A DNA stretch of 62,000 nt from Lingula anatina. Its lineage: Eukaryota > Brachiopoda > Lingulata > Lingulida > Lingulidae. Position numbers and translations under genes: made by a program. Shown here in pieces: positions 1-9,434 of the stretch (its first letter is position 1; every line of letters starts with the position of its first letter). The stretch covers positions 313,276-375,275 of the forward strand of contig NW_019774291.1 in NCBI RefSeq assembly GCF_001039355.2. Direction: 5' to 3'. The notes under the pieces were generated by a model. That model saw only the letters and a program-made list of their open reading frames with translations. It had not been told where the DNA came from and made no database searches.

Positions 1-528
1 CAAAGTCATTGAAGGGGGAGATAATGATTGGCTGGGTACCTGCAATAAAAATGCAGTTCCAAAATTCTAGGGGGACTCAAGTGACCCTATTGACCCCCCT
101 GCAGACGCCCATGTTCACCAGCCCTAAATGATGTCAGAGAAGCCTGAAATTTGCCACATAAGAAGTACAGGAGCTAGGCATGTTTGCAGATTTTAAATTT
201 TGATTTAGTACTTTCCCAACTTGAGAAATGTATTTGTGAAGTGACAGAATTTTTGGCCATAGGTGCATGCAGTGTGGGAAATGCAAATTGATATAAGGTA
301 TCTTCCAAGTGTAGGCAGAAGAGCTTGCACTCCTGTCCGTCATATTGGCTGAATTGATAACCCAAGAATGGGGATAAAAAATTACCAAATTTCTCCAAAA
401 TGTGATATGCTGATGTAAAATTCTAGAACTTGTTCTAATACATGGCGTATATACTACTGGCATGATCTTGCTGCCCTTTCCAGACTTTTTAGAAAAATTC
501 TCACAGGTCTCTGCATACCAAATGAGGC
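1..528. other. Intron of ZIP11 upstream of the first visible exon; no feature recognised
   Basis: No sequence resembling the missing N-terminal exon of ZIP11 (start and TM1) was found here, so the intron or gene continues to the left. ORFs on the minus strand (134-463) show no family resemblance. Confidence 0.5.
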
Positions 529-531
529 TTA

Positions 532-797
532 GGCTTCGTTCACATGCAATGTCTATTTTCTATTTTCTATTTTCTATTTTCGGTATGTCTTATGATCACG
601 GTCTGTGCACTGAATATCCCGCGGCGTAATTACTGGCAGCGCGAGCCAGTTACTATAAGTTACTATAAGTAACTGGCTCGCGCTGCCAGTAATTACGCGG
701 CGGGATATTCAGTGCACAGACCGTGATCATAAGACATACCGAAAATAGAAAATAGAAAATAGAAAATAGAAAATAGACATTGCATGTGAACGAAGCC
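532..797. mobile_element. Near-perfect palindromic MITE in the first visible ZIP11 intron
   Basis: The arms starting GGCTTCGTTCACATGCA at 532 and ending with its complement at 797 pair over about 125 bp each around a short loop near 660 (TTACTATAAG repeats). TTA stands on both sides (529-531 and 798-800), consistent with a 3-bp target duplication of the PIF/Harbinger kind. Differences between arms are few: one G/C swap in CCGCGGCG versus CCGCCGCG, and four versus five TATTTTC repeats. The arms' near identity suggests a recent insertion. No transposase is present, so it is non-autonomous. Family assignment is inference from the TTA duplication only. Confidence 0.85.
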
Positions 798-944
798 TTA
801 GATATATTATCATCTTATTTTCAGTTTCCCTGCCATAATATTACAAAGGCAATGTTGTTTGTTTAAAGAATAATGTGTTTTACAGATTAAGAAACCACTG
901 TAAGTTATTAGACCTATATATTTGCTTTTGATACATATTTTTAG

Positions 945-983
945 AGAAAAGTTCTTGATGGAAGTTTGGGCTTCGCTGCTGGG
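945..983 (+). CDS. SLC39A11: ZIP11 exon a (13 codons, DGSLGFAAG)
   Basis: A small 39-nt exon that is too short to stand out as an ORF. The acceptor AG is at 943-944 after a T-rich tract, and the donor is GTAAGA at 984. It reads [13 protein letters not shown] and joins in phase 0 to the next exon (VMTAASYW), as in the family. Confidence 0.92.
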
Positions 984-3900
984 GTAAGACAACATATCAT
1001 CTGATCATAGATTTTCTGTCTTAACAATATTTTTTTTCTCAGTGTTGTACACCTCTCTCTCTCTTTCTCTCTCTTATCACCTAATTGAATAATTTGTTAT
1101 ATTGTGGTCATGTTAAACAGCCTATTTAGTTCTCCCAAACATCTTGTCATACACAGTTTGTATTATTATATCATTGTTGGATGTCCATTGTAATCATACT
1201 TCAATAAGGATACTTTATTCAATTACAGGTTATGACTGCAGCATCCTACTGGTCATTGTTGGCACCAGCTATTGAGATGGCTCAAGACTCTGGCCAATAT
1301 GGAGAGAAGGGAGAGTGGGCATTTGTACCAGTGGCTATTGGGTTTATATTAGGAGCAGCTTTTGTATATTATGCAGATCTTCTTATGCCCTATTTGGTGA
1401 GAACAGGAGCTTTATGTTTTTTCTACTTTTTTTAAAATTTGAATCTTAATCAAACTTTAATTTAATGTCCAATCAAATTAAATGCCTCTCTCTGAATGAT
1501 AGCTTACACACCAGTTGAATACAATAACATTGTATTTTGTTTGTGTCTATTTTATTCCCTTTTTCTCTCAGGGTGTGGAATCTCCTAACATAGCCCTAGC
1601 TCTTGCCAGTGGACCAAAGTTCAGGAAAGATGATGAAGAAGCTGTGGAACCAGAGCAAAATAACACTGAGCTTTATCAGTTTAAAGGTGATAAAATGTTC
1701 ACTTCATTTATGTTAAAATCCAGAGAATATGACACTAAGACTGGGTTTCCATACCTAGATTGATCTAACAGGATCAATCCATCTCCAAGGGGTTTCTCAC
1801 TAAAATACTTTCAGCTTAAGTGGCTAAGATGTCTGGCACACCTACTGAAGCTGCTTAATGATAGTTAATTACCCCCAAAAAGCTTCAGTAGGCGTGCCAG
1901 ACATCTATGCTGCTTAAGTTGATTGCAATTCAGCAAGAATCTCCTTGGAGATAGGTCAATCCACAGTTAGTACAATAGGGTCTGGGAATGGTCCCTGAAT
2001 TAGTTGTATATATTGTTACATTTGTTTTGTTCAGAAAGGAAGTATTAGCAATGCTATTGATATTCTCAATGGTGTCTCAAGGACTATCTGATTATCATAT
2101 TCATATAATTAGTTTTATGGGCAAAAGAAATAATTACACTTCATTTCTACAAATCTTAAGTAATGACTGCTGGTTTAGACATTTTTAATCTGATAAAAGG
2201 TAATTTTTGATATTTTTACTGGTTATCGATGATGGTATAGGTATATTGATCTTTTTGGCCATTTGTTTTGTTTAAAGTAAACATTAAACACTCATAATCA
2301 ACAGATGATAATTTTTGTTGAAATATTGATACTACTTTTCAATTACTACTATCCAAATAATTATAGATTTTTTATTGGGAAGTTTGTGGAGAATTAAAGC
2401 ATAGCTTCAAAATTTACTTTTCTCAGCCTGCTTCTATCTGCAGAAAGATAAGATTATAACCAATACCATTTTTTCCATGAAAAGAAAAATGAATAAGAAA
2501 TTAAAAAGGTAGTAGACAAAAAGACATATTTGAAAACTTTAACAATGCTGTAAGAATTATTTTATGCTCAAATTAGAATCACAGCTTTCAAAGAACATTT
2601 CTTTGGCAGAAATGACCAGCGTGAAGTATTTTATATTTTGCGGTTTCCAGATGGCGCTGGTGATCTCAGGAAGCCCACCCCATCTTACCAAAGACGAAAA
2701 AGACCAACTGAAGATGGCTTCACTAATAGTATAAGTGACAACAGCAGTAAAGAGGGCGATGTCCAACAGACCATCAACTGGAAGAGAATAATGCTGCTGA
2801 TCATTGCAATTACTGTTCACAACATTCCAGGTATCATACGTTTGAGGCCATCCACATTTGCCCAAGTAAAACAATATTTGGTTGGATTGAAAAAAATTCG
2901 TTTTCATGAACAGTTTGTTATTTAGGATCTATTAAATTGCCCAAGACTGCAAAATAAAGTATCTTGAATTTATTTGAAATATGTCTTGTTAAAAAAACTA
3001 ACTTTAAAAAAGAGATGGTAGTTTGACTTTGGACATACGAAACAAAATAATAAACAGAGAACAACATCAAGCAGTTCACAAATTAATTAGCTTTTTAAAG
3101 TTATTAAAAATATGTAAATGTAGTTAATCCTGAGATTAATCATATTGTTTATATAATGTTAATTTATATTTTTGGGGGAATATACAACAGTCATTGGATT
3201 GGTTTTTCTTACAGAGGGTCTAGCCGTTGGGGTTGGATTTGGTGCAATAGGAAAAACTAAATCTGCTACTTTTGAAAATGCGAGGTGATTTGGATTGTTT
3301 TTATTACTCATCAGTCTGTTTTACCTATGCATGAAAACCGAACAGTTTTCTCATACATTTTGGCATATCTGCTGTAGAAAAGACAATATGGATGGATTCT
3401 GACCATCTCAATTGATGCTTCTCTGTATATGCCTAACATTTAGTTTTCCATCAGTTAAAACACAGTTGTTTTCTTAATAATTTTAATGTTTTTAAGCTAA
3501 TTTTCTTAGAATATAATTCAGTTCTATTCAGTGCGCAATGTTACATTTTTGTGATTTTAGGTTTTGACTACAAATGCAGTGGAATTTTTTGGCAATGTTT
3601 GCTTTTTGTATTGAAATGTCTGTTATTATGTGTACTCCATATGCATATTTTGTATAATTAGATGAAGTTGTTACGTAATATATTTTTTTAAATTAATATT
3701 TCCAGGAATCTTGCTATAGGCATTGGAATACAGAATTTTCCAGAAGGACTGGCGGTCAGTCTTCCACTAAGAGGATCAGGGTTTTCAACATTTAAGAGTT
3801 TTTGGTAAAATCCAATTTTCAATTAGCCTTTACCAGAGAAAAATGTCAAAATTTTTTTATTATTGTGAGACGAAAAAAGTAGCTCTTGGGCCTGAAAGAA

Positions 3901-4881
3901 TAATTTGGGTTTTAACATTAGTGTGACATTTTTGTTGTCAAAAAGACTTGTAAACCACATCAAGATAAACAATATTTGTATGTCTGTATCGTCATGAGTA
4001 GTGAGTAGTGCATGAGTAGTGCAGACTTCAGATGAGCCTAGTATACACATGCATGTTGAACCATTAATATATTTTGTAGTTAGAAAATGAGGTTTACATC
4101 AAAGATTTATTCACATATGCAGTGACAAAAAAGAATCACAAAGTTTATGAAAGGCAAAGAATGAAAATTAAAGCCTTTGATGTTTGGAAAAAGAGACTCA
4201 TTTCTCTGCCTGTTGGTTGATTCAGGTGGGGTCAGTTAAGTGGCATGGTGGAGCCTATAGCTGGGGTGTTAGGTGCTTTGGCTGTTGGAATAGCTGAACC
4301 AATCCTTCCTTACGCACTGGCGTTTGCTGCAGGGGCCATGATTTATGTGGTGGCAGATGATATCATTCCAGAGGCACAAACATGGTGAGTTGTATTTGGC
4401 CCTCTCCTCCACCCCAGACACAGACATATACATACACTAGAAAACTTACAGTTAATTTATCCTGATTTCAATTAGTATATCTGGATTTTTGAAAACATTT
4501 AAGCAGTTATGCAAATTGAAGTTAATCTTGTGAGTATCAATCCAAGTAAAACAGTATTCAATAATAGTTCATAAGCATTTTGTTTAATAGGCAGTTTTCA
4601 GATTTTGTTGTATCTCATTATTTGTTTATTTTAAATTTTTGATCTCATTTTGCTTTATTTTTTGGTGAAGGGTAACAATTTCTTTAAGAATGCAACACTT
4701 TTGTCTGTGAAAAGGTGGAGACTGTTTCACATTGAACTCTCTGTTAGTATAATTTGCATTTTTTTTTTATTTGACCTATATTTGTATGCCTTATTATTGC
4801 AGTGGTAATGGGAAGCTGGCTTCCTGTGGAGTTATCATAGGCTTTGTAGTGATGATGGCATTGGATGTAGGACTTGGGTAG
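945..4881 (+). CDS. SLC39A11: Zinc transporter ZIP11 (SLC39A11-like), 3' part: exons 945-983, 1229-1396, 1572-1686, 2651-2830, 3215-3284, 3706-3804, 4226-4384, 4803-4881
   Basis: Eight exons joined by GT-AG introns encode 302 residues plus a TAG stop at 4879-4881; intron phases are 0,0,1,1,2,2,2. The family moves zinc and other divalent metals across membranes, with metal held by polar residues in TM4 and TM5. Visible here: [49 protein letters not shown] (TM4 metal motif), [15 protein letters not shown] (TM5 metal motif), [20 protein letters not shown] and DDIIPEAQ, and a C-terminus ending DVGLG. These match vertebrate ZIP11 almost position by position. The loop between TM3 and TM4 is acidic and basic, with no His or Cys, unlike the His-rich loops of many ZIPs. 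Human ZIP11 has about 340 residues, so about 40 N-terminal residues (start and TM1) are missing and must lie upstream. No break or frameshift is seen. Identification is by remembered similarity, not by a search. Confidence 0.96.
1229..1396 (+). CDS. SLC39A11: ZIP11 exon b (TM2 and TM3)
   Basis: The acceptor ends ATTACAG at 1228 and the donor GTGAGA begins at 1397; the exon is 56 codons, phase 0 at both ends. It holds the end of TM2 ([11 protein letters not shown]) and TM3 ([17 protein letters not shown]). The internal ATG at 1232 is not a start: it is residue 2 of this exon, and conserved sequence precedes it in the 945-983 exon. Confidence 0.95.
1572..1686 (+). CDS. SLC39A11: ZIP11 exon c (start of TM3-TM4 loop)
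   Basis: The acceptor TTTTTCTCTCAG ends at 1571 and the donor is GTGATA at 1687 (weaker than consensus). It encodes [15 protein letters not shown] followed by an acidic stretch with [10 protein letters not shown]. It ends with one base of a split codon (G|AT, Asp), which the next exon completes. Confidence 0.92.
1771..1963. mobile_element. Imperfect inverted-repeat element in ZIP11 intron
   Basis: A 24-bp stem (1829-1852 against 1881-1904, one mismatch; ATGTCTGGCACACCTACTG and so on) with a 28-nt loop lies inside a longer, weaker inverted repeat. The outer arms share ATCTCCAAGG / CCTTGGAGAT near 1781 and 1941 and a CTTAAG pair. This looks like an old MITE. The central hairpin is of pre-miRNA size, but outer-arm pairing favours a mobile element. 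No clear target duplication was found. Confidence 0.6.
2651..2830 (+). CDS. SLC39A11: ZIP11 exon d (rest of loop, start of TM4)
   Basis: The acceptor CGGTTTCCAG ends at 2650 and the donor GTATCA begins at 2831. The exon encodes a hydrophilic, basic loop ([20 protein letters not shown]) and then the hydrophobic TM4 start ([15 protein letters not shown]). The Pro-Glu of the HNxPEG metal motif is split across the intron: CCA G|AG. Confidence 0.95.
3215..3284 (+). CDS. SLC39A11: ZIP11 exon e ([13 protein letters not shown])
   Basis: A 70-nt exon with acceptor TTTTTCTTACAG (ends 3214) and donor GTGATT at 3285. It completes the TM4 motif as [20 protein letters not shown] and ends in the AG of a split Arg codon. 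Confidence 0.95.
3706..3804 (+). CDS. SLC39A11: ZIP11 exon f (TM5, QNFPEG)
   Basis: Acceptor TTTCCAG ends at 3705; donor GTAAAA at 3805. It encodes [20 protein letters not shown] and [12 protein letters not shown], which is the TM5 metal motif with Gln-Asn in place of the His-Glu of many ZIPs, as known for ZIP11. It ends in the TG of a split Trp codon. Confidence 0.95.
4226..4384 (+). CDS. SLC39A11: ZIP11 exon g (TM6-TM7)
   Basis: Acceptor TTGATTCAG ends at 4225; donor GTGAGT at 4385. It encodes [18 protein letters not shown] and then [20 protein letters not shown] and ADDIIPEAQ: the TM6 and TM7 helices and the conserved acidic turn. It ends in TG, which with the T of the next exon makes a Cys codon. 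Confidence 0.95.
4803..4881 (+). CDS. SLC39A11: ZIP11 last coding exon (TM8 and stop)
   Basis: Acceptor TTATTATTGCAG ends at 4802. The exon reads [20 protein letters not shown] and then DVGLG and TAG. Human ZIP11 also ends DVGLG, so the stop is the natural one. Confidence 0.95.
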
Positions 4882-6342
4882 CTTAGACAATAACGAAATT
4901 AGGGTAGGTATAATGGATTTATTTATATATTTATTTTTATTTCTTCATTAATTTTAATTTTTAAAAATTTTTATTAAAATATCTCTTTTAGAAATGAAAA
5001 TATCCAAAAGATATATATTCTTTGGAAAATGCTATTATTGATAGATTTTGATTTGTTTGTTTTGGTATTTGTAGAGCACTGTATTCTTCCACATGATATG
5101 GATCCAATAATACTAATGGAAAACATAATCATAAGTCACCTGCATCGGTCAATATTAAAATTATCAATGACATTAAAACTTTTTATGAGGTCTTAGTTCA
5201 ACTCTGTTTCAATTTAGCTTAATATGTGTAAAACATATAATAGGGCATAGTGTAAATATACATTATTGATTGATCGGATTTTCATAGAATGACATGTAAA
5301 AGATAAACAAAAAATGCATCCTCTCAGAAATGTGTAAATCTACCTCTTTTAAGTCCTGTTATGTGTTTCATTTGTGTAGCTCAAGTTGTAAATCGGCTTG
5401 GGAGGAAAACGTGAATGAAGTCTACATTTTATTGTTTGAAATGAAAGAAATTTCATTATTGTAACAGTGGTGGCTTTTACTTTGACTTGTCTGTTAACCA
5501 TTTTATTATATACTAGTATTCATTGATGGAAAACATGATAATAATGAAGTTTTTAAAAAAAGCATTATATTTATAAACATTGATAAACAAACAAGAAATG
5601 TCATAAATTCTTCTCCTTACACAATAGGATAGCGGTAGTTAACCCATCTTTTCATTGGTTGGGGATGGCTAATCTCTCCGTTTCGCCCCAGTGCTTTGTA
5701 ATAAGTTACATTGTAATGTTTGTTATCTCTCAAATTCATATTTTCCCCAATTTACTTGAACTTGAGCAATTATCATCCCAATTATCATATTTTCTAGCTC
5801 TAGTCAACTTAATGCAGAAAAAAATATCAGAAACCAAAATTAACTGAAGCCATTCATGTATTGTAATTCTACCAGCAAGCCAACATTTCAGCATTGCTCT
5901 TGTAACAATTACAATGTTGATTTATGCACTTTAAAGCATTGGGGGCAAATCATTTATGGAAATATTCCTTGACATAAATTTTTGTTTATGACTCAAATGT
6001 TGTTCAAAAATTCTCCCAACAGACAGAAGGAAAAGAAAAAAAAATGTTCTTTAAATTAATCCATAGTTCCTCAGATAACAAAAACTATTATGTGAGTGTT
6101 TAATTTATTGACTTAAGCTCTGCTTTGAGCATATTTGTGCAATAATAATTATGTATTTTTTATCTTTTACATGAACTTAAACTACCTCCTTTTCTTTCTG
6201 GGTTTTAAGACTTTCTATTAAACAGAATACAATCAGTTAAGGTCGGATGTCTTGTTTTACAATATTTAAATACTGGCATAGAGGTGTTTTCTTTTACCCT
6301 GTCTTTACTTGTTCTTTACCTATAATTGTGCTATGATAGAAA
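4882..6342 (+). other. 3' UTR and downstream flank of ZIP11
   Basis: AT-rich sequence follows the stop. ATTAAA, a common variant poly(A) signal, occurs at 4973 and near 5172, but none has an obvious GT-rich downstream element, so the transcript end cannot be set. The next canonical AATAAA I noticed is near 8663. The short ORF at 5659-5847 shows no family resemblance. Confidence 0.4.
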
Positions 6343-6543
6343 TTTGCAGAGGACACAACCTTGTGGGGCAATCCACTAATAATGATGAAAGGGCGTACAG
6401 AAAATCTGTTGTATCTATGCAGTCATCTTAATGGTACTAAAACCAAGAAAATGATTGTAGAATTTAGAAGGAATCAATCAATATGTAAAAACGCCACTAA
6501 TATTGAAAATGCTGGAGAAAAAAAGAAGAGGAGTTTCAGTTTC
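6343..6543 (+). pseudogene. Decayed non-LTR retrotransposon (LINE) reverse transcriptase fragment
   Basis: The frame from 6343 reads FAEDTTL and then, after a short and shortened spacer, HLNGTKTKKMIVEFRRNQS. This matches the catalytic FADD box of LINE reverse transcriptases (second residue of the acidic pair region changed, D to E) and the downstream LNxxKTKxMxVDFRR block typical of CR1/L2/Jockey-like elements. The piece between the two motifs is shorter than usual, so there is an internal deletion. Flanks carry no other RT motifs, so this is a small, dead remnant in the 3' flank of ZIP11. Confidence 0.7.
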
Positions 6544-7806
6544 TGAGATTTAACTGTGAAGAGAGTAAACAAGTTACAGAAGACTTAACTTTTTAAAGGA
6601 ATTAGACTGTATCCAAATAGTTTTTATTTGCACGCAATAACCAATATTAATTTGGCTTTTGAAGCTAATTTGTGATTGATAAGATTACTTTTGCTATGCT
6701 AAACTATTAATTTATTGCTCTTAGCACAGTTCCAAAAAGGAAATGATTTTTCACACAAATATTTTATATATAACAATTTATTGAATAGATTCTTATTTTA
6801 CCTTATCTAAAGTGATTGATATATAGCAAAAGGAACATCTCATTGTGTTAGTTGTTACCAGTGAAATATGGATGGTTTTGGATTGATTAAGCATACATTA
6901 GTTAAGGCATGTTATTGCCTCATGGTTTCTAGGAAATCAGCATGATTTTTGTTGGCTTGCTCAAAGGGCTGCAGCTAAAAGTAAAACTTTGGTTTTGTAG
7001 TGGGTGTCAGCCTAAGTGTGGGTTAGCTGAACAATTTCTCCAGGAAATGCATGTGGTTTGAGTGGGAAGTGACCCACAAGTCATTACATCAATCTAATTT
7101 GTCCTAAAATTTCTAGGAAGGTACTGTGGTTTGAGTGGGATTGCCTTGAGGTCTGTAAACCTAGTATTTTTTTTCCTTCTAAAAGCACATATTTCTGAGT
7201 TATTATTTTGCTATCTCGTGTGGTTGATGGATTTGATATCCATCTGATAAAACTGGAACATATCTGAAAGTGTTTTCCATAGCTTTCGGTAAGTTAGTTT
7301 ACAGTATAGATGTACTGCAAATTTATAATCCATGTTAATATTATTTATGATGCAGCTTTTGTATATATGTGTAGGTTGAATAAATAGATAATTTGTAGAA
7401 TAGTAGCATTTTTGATAAAAAAAGCATAGTTGCTGGTGGTGTTGAAAAATAGATAAATTCAGAAAATACCATAAATATTGCAGGATATAATTGTCTTGTA
7501 GGTGTTGAAAATAAGAAGTCAAAATTTAAACCCATCTAAATATTTTCTACAGATTCTTAGATTTTTTATTTAATAGATAGAAACACAAGCATTTAATTAA
7601 CATTAAATATTAATTATAATAGTAATTGTATTTTTAATTTTGACTCTGTGATTGAGCATTTGCCAAAATACAGGAACAGTCTTGAAACTTTCAGAGCTTA
7701 TACATATGCCAGTTAAAATTTTTCATTATAATACATATGCATTTAACATGAGACTAAGTAATGTATTGTCTTGGCCACCTTAAGTTATTGTCTTGGCAAG
7801 TTCATA
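6544..7806. other. AT-rich non-coding stretch
   Basis: Nothing with gene character was seen. The phrase GTGGTTTGAGTGGGA occurs twice about 76 bp apart (near 7050 and 7126), which is a weak local duplication. Minus-strand ORFs at 7211-7535 are low-complexity readings of AT-rich DNA. Confidence 0.4.
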
Positions 7807-8035
7807 TTAAAGTCATAATAACTCTTCGTTTTGGCCAAAAATTGGATTTTCCTGGAGTAAACAGTAATTTTCCCGTACTCACCAATGGTCAGCGACCCCA
7901 TTCCTGCATTCAAAGTTAATCCAGGGTTTTTTTCCTAAACGTACGGTTTTTTGTTAAAATCTCTTAAGTGATTTTAACTGACGGAGTCCTCTCTAACATA
8001 GCATATCGAACGGGGTTTTCTGATGACATTAAGTA
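7807..8035 (-). mobile_element. Truncated second copy of the TTAA inverted-repeat element
   Basis: TTAA at 7807-7810 is followed by AGTCATAATAACTCTTCG and TTTTGGCCAAAA. Its reverse complement aligns with the right end and interior of the 19161-19486 element (shared TTTTGGCCAAAA, TTAACTTTGAATG, ATCTCTTAAG and TGTCATC blocks in the same order). The far terminus was not found, so this copy is truncated or merges into the following CpG-rich block. Confidence 0.6.
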
Positions 8036-8039
8036 GGAA

Positions 8040-8310
8040 AAGCAGACAACAACAACAACACTTTATTGCAATAAAATAAGACTCATACGATATAATCGTC
8101 TTAATTGCTCATATTCACAACGCGTGCAGTTCTGGGCTTTTCGTTATCCGACACACTGTACAAAAACTCGCAACTTACGTCTGAGGATTGTGTCATGCGC
8201 CTTTGTTATTTTGGTCTCGACTGCGCTCGAGAATCCGCGTGATGCGCCAAAATCCTTGGCAACGAATGCCTTGATGACCGGGGAAAAAAGGCACCGAAAG
8301 CCCTATTGAC
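8040..8310. other. CpG-rich block of unknown nature
   Basis: This block is far richer in CpG and C+G than its surroundings (GACTGCGCTCGAG, CCGCGTGATGCGCC, GACCGGGG), starting after CAACAACAACAACAC. One plus-strand ORF (8124-8309) crosses it without family resemblance. It could be a young repeat insertion, perhaps the rest of a larger element that includes 7807-8035. Confidence 0.35.
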
Positions 8311-9390
8311 AAGCACAGTTTTTAGTTTTACTACAATAACAGCCGTTTTAGTGGTGAAATGCAATATAATATATTTCTGTGTGTTATTTAGAATGTATTT
8401 CTTGCGGAATTTTGAATCTCAAAGGAAGAGTTATTATTGCTTTAAGGTACTTTGTTAGAATTGTAAATGAATCACTTAAAATACAAGTGCAAGTTTTTTA
8501 CTGTCATTTTCATATTGTAATATTGTGTTTTATATTGATATATGGGTTACATCAATCAACTTGGTTATTAATGAAGGTACATAAGCATGTCATTATTAAA
8601 AAGCAGAGTTACAGATAAAAAAGATTATGCTGGCATTAAATATTTCCCACTGAACATTTTGAAATAAAGTCCTAGCTAAATAGACAGTCTTATTACAAGT
8701 ATAGATATTCATGTAGTTAACTAATGGTTCTCTAACAAGAAAATTGGATGAAAAGTAGAAACACAAACTTTGAAAATAAGAAGTGAATAATAGAATAACT
8801 CAAATAAAATATATACACTTTGAACTTTTGGCCCATATTCCCTGTTCTATATGCAGGTCACAAGGCAGCAATGATTTTCTAAAGAGGTGTTCACAGCGGG
8901 ACTAGCTTAGAACTGCAGTACCCCAATTATCCTATGATAACCACATTGCTAAAGATGGCACTGACTGAACATTCTAAGGTGTGAGGGGATAACTGTGTGA
9001 TTTGAAAGATGTTTTGTTAGTCCAAGCCAGTTCATTTGCAGCTAAAGAAATAGTTATGCCAATCGGTCTATTTTGGGTTTAAGTTAGTTCAGGTGTAAAC
9101 ATGCCTGAGTGCATGAAGCATGACCAGGCATAGCATTCCTGGCCTCCTTGTACCTGTTCAGTGACATAGATCAAAGCAGGCTCAAATGTCATTTGATCTT
9201 TATCTTCTTAGTTCAGCGTTGTGTAGAGAATGTTTTGGGTGAAGGATTTGGAGGGGTGGTCTAGTCTCTGTGAAGACCCTTCTTAATTTAACATTAATTA
9301 CCAATTTTTTCTTTTGTCAGAGAGCATAATAATAATAAAGAAATTTAGCATTGGTAGAGAGTAATATGGTTTGAGGCTCATGTCCTAAGG

Positions 9391-9392
<2 letters not shown>

Positions 9393-9433
<41 letters not shown>
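9393..9433. repeat. (GT)n microsatellite
   Basis: About 20 uninterrupted GT units. Confidence 0.98.

Positions 9434-9434
<1 letters not shown>

Noticed and set aside
1232-1435. ZIP11 starting at the ATG at 1232
   Set aside because: A conserved in-phase exon (945-983) lies upstream and the family needs TM1 before it.
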